NCBI GenBank assembly: GCA_963791635.1
Contig: CAWBTC010000015.1
Location: 1 to 64,000, forward strand
DNA from: VFMC01 sp963791635
Lineage (GTDB): Bacteria > Actinomycetota > Acidimicrobiia > Acidimicrobiales > Ilumatobacteraceae
Reading direction: 5' to 3'
Length of the DNA stretch: 64,000 bases
The position numbers and the translations under genes are program-made. Every line of letters begins with the position of its first letter. The stretch's first letter is position 1. The notes below the pieces were generated by a model. The model made no database searches, was not told the origin of the DNA, and saw only the letters and a list, made by a program, of their open reading frames with translations. Below, piece after piece: positions 1-7,621 of this stretch.

Positions 1-1431
1 CTGCCTCGGGCGTGGCGACGTTCGAAGACCTCGGCGTGCAGATGAACCGCTACTCCACACTGGTCAGCTACTTGGAGAAGCTGGTCTGGCTGCTCACCGG
101 CGACCTCGCCAACCCCGGCGGCCGGTCCGCGATGACGGGCATCGGCAACATGCTGCGGATGGCGGCGCAACGAGCTGCACCCCACGGCGGCGCCCGTCTC
201 GCCGGTGGTCGGCGCCTGCGCGTGATCGGCGGCCTCATCCCGTGCAACATCCTGCCGGAGGAGATCCTCGCCGACCACCCGAAGCGCTACCCGCGCTCAT
301 TGTCGAGTCCGGCAACCCGGTGAACTCCGTCGCGGACAGCCAGAAGATCCGCGAGGCCATGCGGGCACTCGACGTCAGCGTCTTGCATCGATGTGTTCAT
401 GACCGAGACGGCACGCCTGTCGGACTATGTGCTGCCGGCCACCACCCAGTTCGAGAAGTTCGAGGCGACGTTCTTCAACTTCAAGTACCCGCGCAACGTG
501 TTTCATCTTCGCCGGCCCGTGTGTCGCCCCTCCGGAAGGGCCATTGCCCGAGCCGGAGATCCACCGCGCATCGTCGAGGCCACGGGCCTGCTCGACCCGG
601 AAGTGATGGGCTCCGCTGCGAGCCGCCGCCGAGCGCAGTCGCGACGAGTTCGCCGCGGCATTCGCAGCGGCCACCACCGCCGACCCCGCGGCTGGGTGCC
701 GATCTCGGAGCGGTCGGTGCTCTATCGCACGCTCGGGCCGACCCTGCCCCACGGTGCGGCGGCGGCTGCCTCGCTGTGGCCGATGGTGCTGCGGTCCGCG
801 CCGACTCAACCCCGACGGGGTCAAGTACTGGCCGGTTTCGGCGCCGGCCCCGAGGCGGGCGACCGACTGTTCGACGCGATCGTCGACAGCCCGTCGGGTG
901 TCGTCTTCACGGACGACACCTGGGAAGCCACCTGGCAACGGATCAAGACCGACGGACGGCCTCGTGCAGGTGGAAATTCCCGAGCTTCTGGAGGAACTCG
1001 CGAGCCTCACCACCGACACGCCGCCCGGCGACGATCCGCAATGGCCGATGCTGCTGTCCGCGGGCGAGCGTCGTTCGTTCACCGCGAACACCATCATCCG
1101 CGATCCTGCCTGGCGCAAGAAGGACGGTGGGGCACGCTGCACATACTCGTCAGCCGATGCCTCCCGTATCGGGCTCACCGATGGCGGGTCCGCCAAGCTC
1201 ACCACCAAGCGGGCCAGTGCGGTCGTGGACGGTGGCGGTCGACGACTCGCTGCAGGCCGGGCCACATCTCGTTGCCCAATGGCTTCGGGCTTGATCACCT
1301 GGAGGGGTCGGGTGAGCGGGTGTCCACGGGGGTGGGCACCAACGTGTTCACGGCGATGCACCAGCGCCCGCGACCGATGGGCCGGCACCCCGTGGCACGA
1401 GTCCGTCCCGGCCCGGCTCCAGCCGGTGTGA
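1..1431 (+). pseudogene. Molybdopterin oxidoreductase, C-terminal part, left-truncated and frameshifted
   Basis: This is the tail of a molybdopterin-dependent oxidoreductase (formate dehydrogenase / nitrate reductase superfamily) that enters from the left edge. Recognisable pieces lie in three different frames: YLEKLVWLLTGDLANPGG near 70-120, VIGGLIPCNILPEEIL near 220-275, VESGNPVNSVADSQ near 300-345, MTETARLSDYVLP near 396-435, and a C-terminal AGTPWH...PARL near 1381-1428 that ends at the TGA at 1429-1431. The order is normal for the family, so single-base indels, not rearrangement, break the frame at several places. Cofactor-binding N-terminal domains lie outside the window. A P450 follows 17 bases downstream on the same strand. 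The clean conservation between breaks makes sequencing error at a contig end more likely than a decayed gene. The substrate cannot be told. Confidence 0.75.
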
Positions 1432-1448
1432 CTCAGGGGCGGCTGGAC

Positions 1449-2635
1449 ATGATCCACGTTCCGGACTGGGCACCGACTACGACCTGTTCGACGCGGACTA
1501 CGTCGACGATCCGTACCCGATCTGGGACGAGCTGCGCGCGACCTGCCCGGTCGCGCACACCGACCGCTACGGCGGCTCGTGGCTGACCACCACCTACGAC
1601 GACGTGACGCGAGTCGCCCACGACCCCGAGCACTTCAGCTCCTGCAACGTCAGCGTCATCCCGCCGCCCGACGAGACCGAGGCGTCGCTGCTGCCCGCGG
1701 GCCTGCCGCCGATCCAGGCCGACCCGCCCGTGCACACCTGGACCCGCCGCGTGCTGCTGCCATGGTTCTCCAACACACGCGTCGCCGGGTACGAGCCATA
1801 CACGCGTCAGCTGTGCCGCGATCTGCTCGACGGCTTCGCCGACACCGGCCGGGCCGATGCCGCTGCGGACTACGCCAAGCAGGTGCCCGTGCGAGTGATC
1901 GGGAAGATCCTCGGCATCCGGAAGAGATGTCGGACACGTTCGTCGAGTGGGTGCGCGGTGTACTGGAGTTCGCGAACGACGCAGAGCGCCGCACTCGGTC
2001 GCAAGTCGAGAGCGTCGCGTACTTCCTCGCCGAGATGGAGGCGCGCCGCTCCGGAGACGGCACCGATCTGATCAGCGAGATGCTGCGCACCGAGGTCGAC
2101 GGGCAGCGATTCCCGACGAGTTCATCCTCGGCACCGTCGCACTCACACTGATCGCCGGCCTCGACACCACATGGTCCGCGCTCGGTTCGATGCTGTGGCA
2201 CCTGGCCACCCACCCCGACGACACCCAGCGCCTCGTGAGCGAGCCGGAGCTGCTGCCCACGGCCATCGAGGAGATGCTGCGGGCGTACTCGCCCGTGACG
2301 ATGGCGCGCATCGTCGCCGAGGACACCGAGCTGCAGGGCTGCCCGATGAAGGCCGGCGACCGCGTGATCCTGAACTTCCCGGCCGCCAACCGCGACCCGA
2401 ACGCGTTCCCCGACGCCGATCGGGTGCTCATCGATCGCGAGATCAACCGCCACGTCGCGTTCGGCGCCGGCATCCATCGCTGTGCCGGCTCCAACCTTGC
2501 CCGCATGGAGCTCACCGTCGCCCTCGAGGAGTGGCTGGCTCGCATCCCGAGCTTCCGTCTGGAGGACGTTGGCGAGGTCACCTGGGCCGCCGGCCAGGTG
2601 CGCGGCCCGCGTCGGTGCCGGTGGTGTTCCCGTGA
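1449..2635 (+). pseudogene. Cytochrome P450 (CYP107/steroid-type actinobacterial), frameshifted
   Basis: This is a class I bacterial P450 monooxygenase of about 395 residues once frames are joined. It aligns throughout with the intact P450 at 54731-55939, which shows where frames change: near 1470, near 1920, near 2110 and near 2610. Visible signatures are the DPPVHTWTRR stretch before the C helix, the I-helix oxygen-binding motif AGLDTTWSALG, the K-helix ExxR region (IEEMLRAYSPVTMAR) and the heme loop FGAGIHRCAGSNLAR with the cysteine ligand. The last codons overlap a ferredoxin start (GTGA), so electron partner and oxygenase are translationally coupled. The ATG at 1449 is chosen because it precedes the conserved YDLFDADYVDDPY segment. 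Breaks look like missing single bases. The substrate is unknown; steroid, terpenoid or fatty-acid type is only a guess. Confidence 0.8.
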
Positions 2636-2827
2636 AGGTGAGGGTGGACGCCGAGAAGTGCCAGGGCCACGGCCGCTGCTTCGCGCTCGCGCCCGAACTG
2701 TTCGAACTCGACGAGTTCGGCATGGCGTCCGTCGTGGGCGACGGCACGGTGCCGCCGGAGTCGAGCGGCGGTACGTGTCGTCGCGGCGAACTGCCCCGAG
2801 TTCGCGATCGAACTCAGCGAGGCTTGA
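2632..2827 (+). pseudogene. Ferredoxin, single-cluster, P450 partner, frameshifted
   Basis: This is a small 3Fe-4S/4Fe-4S ferredoxin of the kind that feeds electrons to actinobacterial P450s. It starts with GTG inside the stop of the P450 (GTGA). The N-terminus reads VDAEKCQGHGRCFALAPELF, giving the first cysteines in the C-x5-C arrangement. The fourth ligand lies in VVAANCPEFAIELSEA, which is in another frame. Two bases appear to be missing between about 2760 and 2775. With them restored the protein would be about 65 residues, normal for this family. The 3-prime end overlaps the end of the convergent HxlR gene by 14 bases. Confidence 0.75.
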
Positions 2828-3289
2828 CGGGTCGGCGCTTCGGCGCTTCGGTGAGCTCCGCGATCACACTCACATCGGTGGGGCCCACCGGCTCGCCGCA
2901 GTGGCGACAGACCATCACAGCGTCGGCGACGTGGCCGCACTGGTGTGCATCAGCTGCAGGGGAGGGCCGTCGGGAGCGCGCCAGCGGTCGCCCCATTGCC
3001 GCAGGGCCACCACCACGGGCCACAGGTCGCGACCCTGATCGGTGAGGACGTAGTCGAAGCGCTGGGGGTGTTCGCTGTAGGCGACCCGCTCCATCACGCC
3101 CTCTGCGACGAGGTGGGAGAGGCGTTGGTTGAGCACGTTGCGGGCGATGCCGAGGCTCTCCTGGAACTGGTCGAACCGTGTCGAGCCCATGAACGCGTCG
3201 CGGATGATGAGCAGACTCCACCACTCGCCGACGACTTCGAGGCTCTGGCCGATGGAGCAGTGCATCTCCCGAAAGCTGGATCGCTGCAT
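2814..3289 (-). pseudogene. HxlR-family transcriptional regulator, one frameshift
   Basis: This is a MarR-like winged-helix regulator of the HxlR type, usually a redox- or aldehyde-sensing dimer acting on a divergent gene. The N-terminus MQRSSFREMHCSIGQSLEVV with the single early cysteine, then GEWWSLLIIRDAFMG and a QESLGIARNVLNQRLSHL recognition helix, is typical. The C-terminal CGHVADAVMVCRHCGEPV zinc-ribbon-like tail is in another frame, so one base is missing near 2945. The start at 3289 is preferred over longer options because a TAGGCT -10 hexamer ends 7 nt before it. The SDR gene diverges from it, and the shared intergenic stretch has perfect inverted repeats that fit HxlR operators. 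Confidence 0.8.
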
Positions 3290-3296
3290 GTTCTTC

Positions 3297-3302
3297 AGCC
3301 TA
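3297..3302 (-). promoter_or_regulatory. -10 hexamer of HxlR gene (leaderless)
   Basis: TAGGCT on the minus strand ends 7 nt before the ATG at 3289, so transcription should begin at or next to the start codon. It overlaps the edge of the operator block at 3306-3357. Confidence 0.5.
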
Positions 3303-3305
3303 CTC

Positions 3306-3357
3306 AGTTGCTTCAAAGGACTCATCTCGGTATTGTGAGTTGCCTGAAGCAACTCAC
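3306..3357. promoter_or_regulatory. Operator block between HxlR and SDR genes
   Basis: A perfect 9-bp inverted repeat, GTGAGTTGC at 3335-3343 and GCAACTCAC at 3349-3357 with a 5-base spacer, sits next to a third half-site, AGTTGCTTCA at 3306-3315. That half-site is the exact reverse complement of TGAAGCAACT at 3345-3354. A plausible -10 for the SDR operon (TATTGT, 3331-3336) overlaps the left arm, so binding would block it. Assignment to HxlR is inferred from position and symmetry. Confidence 0.6.
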
Positions 3358-3408
3358 TGTGCCGCCGGCTTCGGCGATCGATGTGGGTCCGACTCGTGAG
3401 GAGACATC

Positions 3409-4122
3409 GTGAACGTTGCAGGATCCGTGGCACTGGTGACCGGCGCCAACCGAGGGCTGGGCGCGGCGTTCTGCCGGGCGCTGCTCGAACAGGGGGCGGC
3501 GAAGGTGTACGCCGGTGCTCGCGACCCCGAGAGCATCCAGATCGAAGGCGTGATCCCCGTGCAGCTGGACATCACCTCGCCTGAGCAGGTAGCTGCCGCG
3601 GCGGCGTTGTGCAGCGACGTCACCCTGTTGGTCAACAACGCGGGCATCTCCACCGGCACCTCGGTGCTCGCCGCCGACGCGCTCGACGGCGGCCGTCGCG
3701 AGTTCGAGACGAATGTGTTCGGCACGCACGCGATGAGCCAGGCCATCGCTCCGGCGCTCGCTGCGAACGGTGGCGGGGCCATCGTCAACGTGCTGTCCGT
3801 GCTGTCGTGGCTGGGCATGCCGGGTGGCGCGTGGTACTGCGCGGCGAAGGCGGCCTCGTGGTCGCTGAGCAACTCGTTGCGGGTCGAGCTGCTGCCCCAG
3901 AACATTCAGGTCGTCGCACTGCACGTCGGCTACATGGACACCGACATGACGGCCGGCATCGATGCGCCGAAGGCCTCGCCGGATGATGTGGTGGCGCAGA
4001 CGCTCGCCGGCCTCGAGGCCGGAGCATTCGAGGTGCTTGCCGACGACAGCAGCCGTTACGTCCGCTCGGTGCTGTCCGCCGACCTCGCCGCGCTGTACCC
4101 CGGGCTGGCGGCGACGTCATGA
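3409..4122 (+). CDS. Short-chain dehydrogenase/reductase (classical SDR)
   Basis: This 237-residue NAD(P)-dependent oxidoreductase is complete. The Rossmann motif TGANRGLG is at residues 11-18, NNAG at 76-79, the catalytic serine near 133 and YxxxK as Y143/K147. The GTG start at 3409 has a clear GAGGAGA Shine-Dalgarno 5-10 bases upstream. Its stop overlaps the next gene (ATGA), making a three-gene operon with a PPOX-family protein and an alpha/beta hydrolase. The divergent HxlR gene and the shared operator suggest it is the regulated first gene of this operon, perhaps acting on a reactive carbonyl or quinone. The substrate cannot be read from sequence. Confidence 0.9.
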   Translation: MNVAGSVALVTGANRGLGAAFCRALLEQGAAKVYAGARDPESIQIEGVIPVQLDITSPEQVAAAAALCSDVTLLVNNAGISTGTSVLAADALDGGRREFETNVFGTHAMSQAIAPALAANGGGAIVNVLSVLSWLGMPGGAWYCAAKAASWSLSNSLRVELLPQNIQVVALHVGYMDTDMTAGIDAPKASPDDVVAQTLAGLEAGAFEVLADDSSRYVRSVLSADLAALYPGLAATS

Positions 4123-4565
4123 CCGTCGAACCGGAACGGCATCAAGGCATCCTGACGCCCGCAGTCGAAGCGGTGCTCGGCGCCGGCACACGACCCGCCC
4201 ACCTGATCACACTCGGGGTCGACGGCCGACCGCACGTCACGCTCGTGTGGACGGGCGTCGAGGATGGCGAGATCGTCGTCGCACACTTGAGCGAGCACCA
4301 GAAGGTGCGGAACATGCGCAGGGATGCCCGGGTGGCGATCTCGGTAGAGACGGGCACTCGTCACCCGTCCGGCCTCGACGAATACCTCGTCGTCGAAGGC
4401 ATCGCACGCATCACCGAGGGCGGAGCGGCCGACCTCCTGCAACAGCTGGTCCGGCGCTACATCGGTCCCGAGGCGATCTACCCGTTGCCCGATCCAGCAC
4501 CGGTCGGTTACGTCACGAGGATCGCACCCAGCAAGATCGGCGGGGTCGGCCCATGGAACCCGTGA
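4119..4565 (+). CDS. PPOX-class flavin/F420-dependent family protein
   Basis: This 148-residue split-barrel protein belongs to the pyridoxamine-5-phosphate-oxidase-like family, which in actinobacteria often uses F420 or FMN. The early strands AHLITLGVDGRPHVTLVWTG and the segment KVRNMRRDARVAISVE match the cofactor-binding face of the family. The length is normal. The ATG overlaps the SDR stop by four bases, and its own end overlaps the following hydrolase start by 13 bases, so all three are co-translated. F420 versus FMN use cannot be settled by eye. Confidence 0.85.
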   Translation: MTVEPERHQGILTPAVEAVLGAGTRPAHLITLGVDGRPHVTLVWTGVEDGEIVVAHLSEHQKVRNMRRDARVAISVETGTRHPSGLDEYLVVEGIARITEGGAADLLQQLVRRYIGPEAIYPLPDPAPVGYVTRIAPSKIGGVGPWNP

Positions 4566-5398
4566 TCACCTCGTACGCACAAGCTCCGGCTCGCACTGTC
4601 ACCGCCGGCGGTGTGACCTTCGCCTACCGCGAACTGGGCCCGACGGGTGGTGTGCCGGTCGTGTTCTTCGTGCACCTCGCCGCCAACCTGGACAACTGGG
4701 ATCCGCGGGTCATCGACCCGATCGCGCAGCGGCATCACGTCATCGCCTTCGACTACCGCGGGGTCGGTGCCTCCACCGGTACCGCCGCCGGCTCCGTCGA
4801 GGAGATGGCCGACGACGCCTACGCCTTCATCACGGCGCTCGGGCACCACCAGGTCGACATCTTCTCGTTCTCGCTCGGCGGCATGGTGGCGCAGGCCTTG
4901 GTGCTCGCCCATCCGCAGCTGGTCCGCAAACTGATCCTCACGGGCACCGGGCCTGCGGGCGGCAAGGACATGGACAAGGTCGCCGGCGTCACCTACGGCG
5001 ACATCATGCGCGCCGCGTTCACCCGCAAGGACCCGAAGGAGTTCCTGTTCTTCAACCGCAACGCGGCGGGCAAGCCGGCGGCGAAGGCCTTCGTCGATCG
5101 TCTCGCGGAACGCACGGAGGGCCGCGACAAGAAGGTCTCCGTGAAGGCGTTCCTCACCCAGCTGAAGGCCATCAAGCGATGGGCTCGGTCGACGCCGGCT
5201 GACCTCTCCGTGATCACCCAGCCGACGCTGATCGCCAACGGCGACCACGACCGAATGGTGCCGTCGGTGCTGTCCGAAGATCTCCATCGCCGCATCCCGA
5301 ACTCCGAGCTGGTGATGTACCCAGACTCCGGCCACGGTGGCATCTTCCAGTACCACGAGGATTTCGTGCCCGCAGCCCTCGAGTTCCTCGCCCACTGA
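4553..5398 (+). CDS. Alpha/beta hydrolase
   Basis: This is a 281-residue soluble alpha/beta-hydrolase-fold protein. The nucleophile elbow is S-F-S107-L-G, a variant of GxSxG with serine in the first place. An acid candidate lies in GDHD (about 231-233), and the catalytic histidine is H261 in SGHGG. The oxyanion region reads FFVHLAANLDNWDP, close to esterases and chloroperoxidase-like hydrolases. It is the third gene of the SDR operon, starting inside the end of the PPOX gene. The role is probably hydrolysis of an ester or epoxide in the same small-molecule pathway. No terminator is obvious in the 84 bases that follow. Confidence 0.88.
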   Translation: MEPVITSYAQAPARTVTAGGVTFAYRELGPTGGVPVVFFVHLAANLDNWDPRVIDPIAQRHHVIAFDYRGVGASTGTAAGSVEEMADDAYAFITALGHHQVDIFSFSLGGMVAQALVLAHPQLVRKLILTGTGPAGGKDMDKVAGVTYGDIMRAAFTRKDPKEFLFFNRNAAGKPAAKAFVDRLAERTEGRDKKVSVKAFLTQLKAIKRWARSTPADLSVITQPTLIANGDHDRMVPSVLSEDLHRRIPNSELVMYPDSGHGGIFQYHEDFVPAALEFLAH

Positions 5399-5482
5399 AC
5401 CGCATCAAGCTGCTGCCGATCCTTCGTTTCGCCCCTCCGAACGGTCTCCTCCGCGAGCCACATGCGTCGCGACGCACCTCCG

Positions 5483-5867
5483 TCAGACGGTCTCGATGGT
5501 GAGTCGGACGCGTACCGCATCGGCGATCTTGCGGATGTGAGTCGGGTTCGATGTCACCACAGCGTCGTGACGGCGAACGGCTCCTTCCACGACGGTGACA
5601 TCGACGATGTCGTCGTGGCCGGAACGCGCTCCGAGCGCGCCGACCGCCTTGGCCTGTTCGTCGGTCAGGGGCTCGGTGGTGCACAGGGCGAGGAAGCGGG
5701 CCAGGCTCGCCTGACGCGGAACCGCCCCGCCACGCTTCGGCGAGCACGGGGGTCGGCACGGTGGGGGAGACCTCGAGCGCGAGGAAGCCGGCGTGGAGCG
5801 CCCACATCCGTCGGTCGTTGCGATCCGCCGCGATCAGCGCTCCGGTGTCGTAGGTGACCCCGTTCAT
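5483..5867 (-). pseudogene. PIN-domain toxin (VapC-like), copy 1, frameshifted
   Basis: This is a PIN-fold ribonuclease toxin broken by one extra base near 5720. The N-terminus (VTYDTGALIAADRNDRRMW with the first acidic residue, then PVLAEAWRGG with the conserved glutamate) matches the intact copy at 10168-10551 almost perfectly. The rest follows in a shifted frame to a TGA at 5485-5483. The ATG overlaps the antitoxin stop by one base (TGATG). As written, the protein loses its catalytic C-terminal acidic residues, so copy 1 should be inactive while its antitoxin remains intact. A sequencing indel would give the same picture. Confidence 0.8.
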
Positions 5868-6127
5868 CAGGCGCTCTTGCGGGACGGCTGCCGGCGGAGC
5901 ATCGCTCGGGCGCGGGCGAGTCCGTCGGCGACCTCGTCAGCGGTGAGCGCGCCGTGCTGGCGTTCCCACTCGGCGACGCCCTGACGGCCGGCATCGAGGC
6001 GGAGGCGATGGGCGGCGGTCTCGGCAATCCATGCGCTGACCGTCGTGCCCTCTGCGGTGGCCGCAACGTCGATCGCATCGGCGAGGTCGGAGGGAAGTGA
6101 GATCGATCGCTTCTGTCGTTGCGCCAT
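5867..6127 (-). CDS. VapB-like ribbon-helix-helix antitoxin, copy 1
   Basis: This 86-residue antitoxin has an N-terminal ribbon-helix-helix DNA-binding segment (KRSISLPSDLADAID then a helix through TTVSAWIAETAAHRLR) and a C-terminal toxin-binding tail ending in MLRRQPSRKSA. The ATG at 6127 is chosen over an upstream one because TACCAT ends exactly 6 nt before it. Two GTCCTACC direct repeats lie over and upstream of that promoter and probably form the autoregulatory operator. A near-identical gene is at 10552-10812. The pair lies beside a tRNA 3-prime fragment, typical of mobile-island maintenance modules. Confidence 0.85.
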   Translation of the reverse strand: MAQRQKRSISLPSDLADAIDVAATAEGTTVSAWIAETAAHRLRLDAGRQGVAEWERQHGALTADEVADGLARARAMLRRQPSRKSA

Positions 6128-6133
6128 GATGCG

Positions 6134-6155
6134 ATGGTAGGACAGGTGGTAGGAC
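6134..6155 (-). promoter_or_regulatory. Promoter/operator of VapB copy 1
   Basis: On the minus strand TACCAT (6134-6139) ends 6 nt before the ATG. GTCCTACC occurs twice in direct orientation (6136-6143 and 6148-6155, a 12-base period), the first copy overlapping the -10. The same layout is kept at the second locus. Confidence 0.55.
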
Positions 6156-6303
6156 AACGCAACGCGAAATCCTGCACGATTCCTGCACAGGACCTGGCCG
6201 CACCTGTCGGACCTGGGCGGATCAGACGGACACGGGCGGACAACGGCGGCGGACGTGAGCAGGTCAGACGGACCGAGCCGGACGCATCGGACGTGGGAGT
6301 GAA

Positions 6304-6361
6304 GTCTTAAACCCCCCTACCTTCGAAGGGAGTGTGGGTTCGAACCCCGCCCCGGGCACCA
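6304..6361 (+). other. tRNA 3-prime fragment (leucine-type), probable attachment-site remnant, copy 1
   Basis: The stretch holds the 3-prime half of a type II tRNA: CTTAAAC resembling a UAA anticodon loop, CCCCC as the 3-prime strand of the anticodon stem, a long variable arm with a CCTTCGAAGG hairpin, the T arm GTGGG-TTCGAAC-CCCGC, acceptor strand CCCGGGC, discriminator A and an encoded CCA ending at 6361. No 5-prime half (GCCCGGG acceptor strand, D arm) lies upstream, so this is not a functional gene. Such 3-prime pieces are what tRNA-targeting integrases leave at the far end of an island. No integrase is in the window. Confidence 0.7.
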
Positions 6362-6570
6362 ATCGTGAGCTGGTGGTATGTGGTCTCGGCCGGCTGTGAC
6401 CGGCGTCGACCGAAGGTCGATGTGCACGAAATGTGCACAGAATGTCGGCGGGACTTCGTGCGAATCAGGCCCCGACATGTGTTCATGCCTCCGCCGGCCG
6501 CCTCGCGTCACATGAAATCTCGGACCGCCGCGCATTGCGATCCGGCTTCGTTCGGTATAGCGTTCGCGCT
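6362..6570. other. Intergenic region with small repeats upstream of HigBA
   Basis: No gene is supported here. It holds a short hairpin (TCGACC-GAA-GGTCGA, 6406-6420) and a direct repeat TGTGCAC at 6421-6427 and 6432-6438. A weak -10 (TATAGC, 6556-6561) ends 9 nt before the toxin start. Confidence 0.4.
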
Positions 6571-6915
6571 ATGTCCTGGGGTGAGGTCGAGCTCGAGCCC
6601 GAGGTCGTCGAGTGGTTCGGTTCGCTGACGGAGGAGGAGCAGGCTCGTGTCGGATTCCACGTTGACCGTCTCGCCGCGACCGGGCCTCTGCTCGACGAGC
6701 CGCACTCGAAGCAACTCGACGGCAAGCTCCGCGAATTGCGCTTCTACCTCGGGTCGACGCCGACACGCATCACCTACTGGATCGCACCAGGGCGGGTGAT
6801 CGTGCTGTTGACGGTGTTCACCAAGACAAGACAGAACGAGCGACGTGAGGTCGAACGCGCCCGACGAGCGCTGACGCGATGCATGAATGAGCACGGAATG
6901 ACAGGAGACGAGTGA
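6571..6915 (+). CDS. higB: HigB/RelE-type toxin (phage Gp49-like family)
   Basis: This 114-residue protein matches the Gp49/HigB family of ribosome-dependent mRNA interferases. It reads EVVEWFGSLTEEEQARVGFHVDRL, then HSKQLDGKLRELRF, then the RITYWIAPGRVIVLLTVFTKTRQ core that is diagnostic of the family. Toxin precedes antitoxin, as is usual for HigBA. The ATG at 6571 has no Shine-Dalgarno and is preceded by TATAGC, so a leaderless start is likely. The stop overlaps the antitoxin start (TGATG), so the two are coupled. It is the second toxin-antitoxin unit inside the island bounded by tRNA fragments. Confidence 0.88.
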   Translation: MSWGEVELEPEVVEWFGSLTEEEQARVGFHVDRLAATGPLLDEPHSKQLDGKLRELRFYLGSTPTRITYWIAPGRVIVLLTVFTKTRQNERREVERARRALTRCMNEHGMTGDE

Positions 6916-7262
6916 TGAGCACCCGAACCAATTGGACCGCGATCAACCGACCTGACTCGGACCTGGCGCGGGCAGCGGCAGAGGACGAGGCGCGGATCTC
7001 TCAATTTCGTGAGCTGGTGTTCCGGCTGCGGACCGAGGCCGGCCTCACGCAGGCCGAACTCGCCCGGCGCATGGGTACCACGCAGTCAGCGATCGCCCGT
7101 ATCGAAGGGGGAGGCGCTCGGCCATCGTTGGACACTCTCGAGCGTCTCGCTGGAGCCGTGGGCAAGGAGCTCGTCGTCGGTGTCGGTGACAGTCTGAGCG
7201 AGAACCGTTCGATCGCCAAGCTCGTCCGCGACGGTCATGCCGTCGTGCGAGCGGCCAGCTGA
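6915..7262 (+). CDS. higA: HigA-type XRE antitoxin
   Basis: This 115-residue protein has a central Cro/C1-type helix-turn-helix (residues about 30-85: FRLRTEAGLTQAELARRMGT, then SAIARIEGGGARPSLDTLERLAGAVG). It would neutralise the HigB toxin and repress its own operon. The ATG at 6915 overlaps the toxin stop by one base and follows an AGGAGA ribosome site; a GTG three bases earlier is also possible. It is followed by a convergent XRE gene with only a 9-base gap. Confidence 0.88.
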   Translation: MSTRTNWTAINRPDSDLARAAAEDEARISQFRELVFRLRTEAGLTQAELARRMGTTQSAIARIEGGGARPSLDTLERLAGAVGKELVVGVGDSLSENRSIAKLVRDGHAVVRAAS

Positions 7263-7271
7263 CGGACCGGC

Positions 7272-7583
7272 TCAGCCAGCCTGGCGTCGCTGCGGCACGA
7301 GTTCCAGCCCGAGCGCGTCCGCGAGTGCTGTCAGGGTGCCGATCGTCGGGTTCGGGCTGTCGACGCTGAACAGCCGCCGCACCGCCTCCGGCGCCAACTC
7401 CGCCCGACGAGCCAGCTCCGCCTTCGACAATCCGAGCTCCTCTCGGCGCTCATCCAGGGCACGCACCAACCGGTCGATCGCATCGATCCGCCGCCGAACC
7501 TCGTCGCATGCCTCGTTACAGCCGGGCTCTGAGGCGCGACGCGCGAAATAGCGATCCGCACCGGTGCGTGACGTCGAAGCCAT
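7272..7583 (-). CDS. Small XRE-family helix-turn-helix protein
   Basis: This 103-residue protein carries an N-terminal helical segment (residues 30-50, DEVRRRIDAIDRLVRALDERREELG) and a C-terminal helix-turn-helix (LSKAELARRAELAPEAVRRLF, then NPTIGTLTALADALGLEL). No toxin is adjacent on its strand, so it may be a solitary or orphaned antitoxin-like regulator. TACGCT ends 6 nt before the ATG, indicating a leaderless transcript, and a perfect CGTAAC/GTTACG inverted repeat overlaps that -10. Self-repression is the simplest reading. Confidence 0.8.
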   Translation of the reverse strand: MASTSRTGADRYFARRASEPGCNEACDEVRRRIDAIDRLVRALDERREELGLSKAELARRAELAPEAVRRLFSVDSPNPTIGTLTALADALGLELVPQRRQAG

Positions 7584-7589
7584 GAAGAG

Positions 7590-7609
7590 AGCGTAACACG
7601 AAAGTTACG
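7590..7609. promoter_or_regulatory. Promoter and palindromic operator of the small XRE gene
   Basis: On the minus strand the -10 is TACGCT (7590-7595), 6 nt before the ATG. A perfect 6-bp inverted repeat CGTAAC (7592-7597) and GTTACG (7604-7609), separated by six bases, overlaps it. Position and symmetry fit autorepression by the XRE protein. Confidence 0.6.
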
Positions 7610-7621
7610 GCTCGTGCTCGG

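Noticed and set aside
6304..6361. Complete tRNA gene
   Set aside because: Only the 3-prime half can be folded. No acceptor 5-prime strand (GCCCGGG) or D arm lies upstream at either copy.
6250..6361. tRNA-Leu with a group I intron in the anticodon loop
   Set aside because: The sequence upstream of the 3-prime piece lacks intron core elements and any 5-prime exon.
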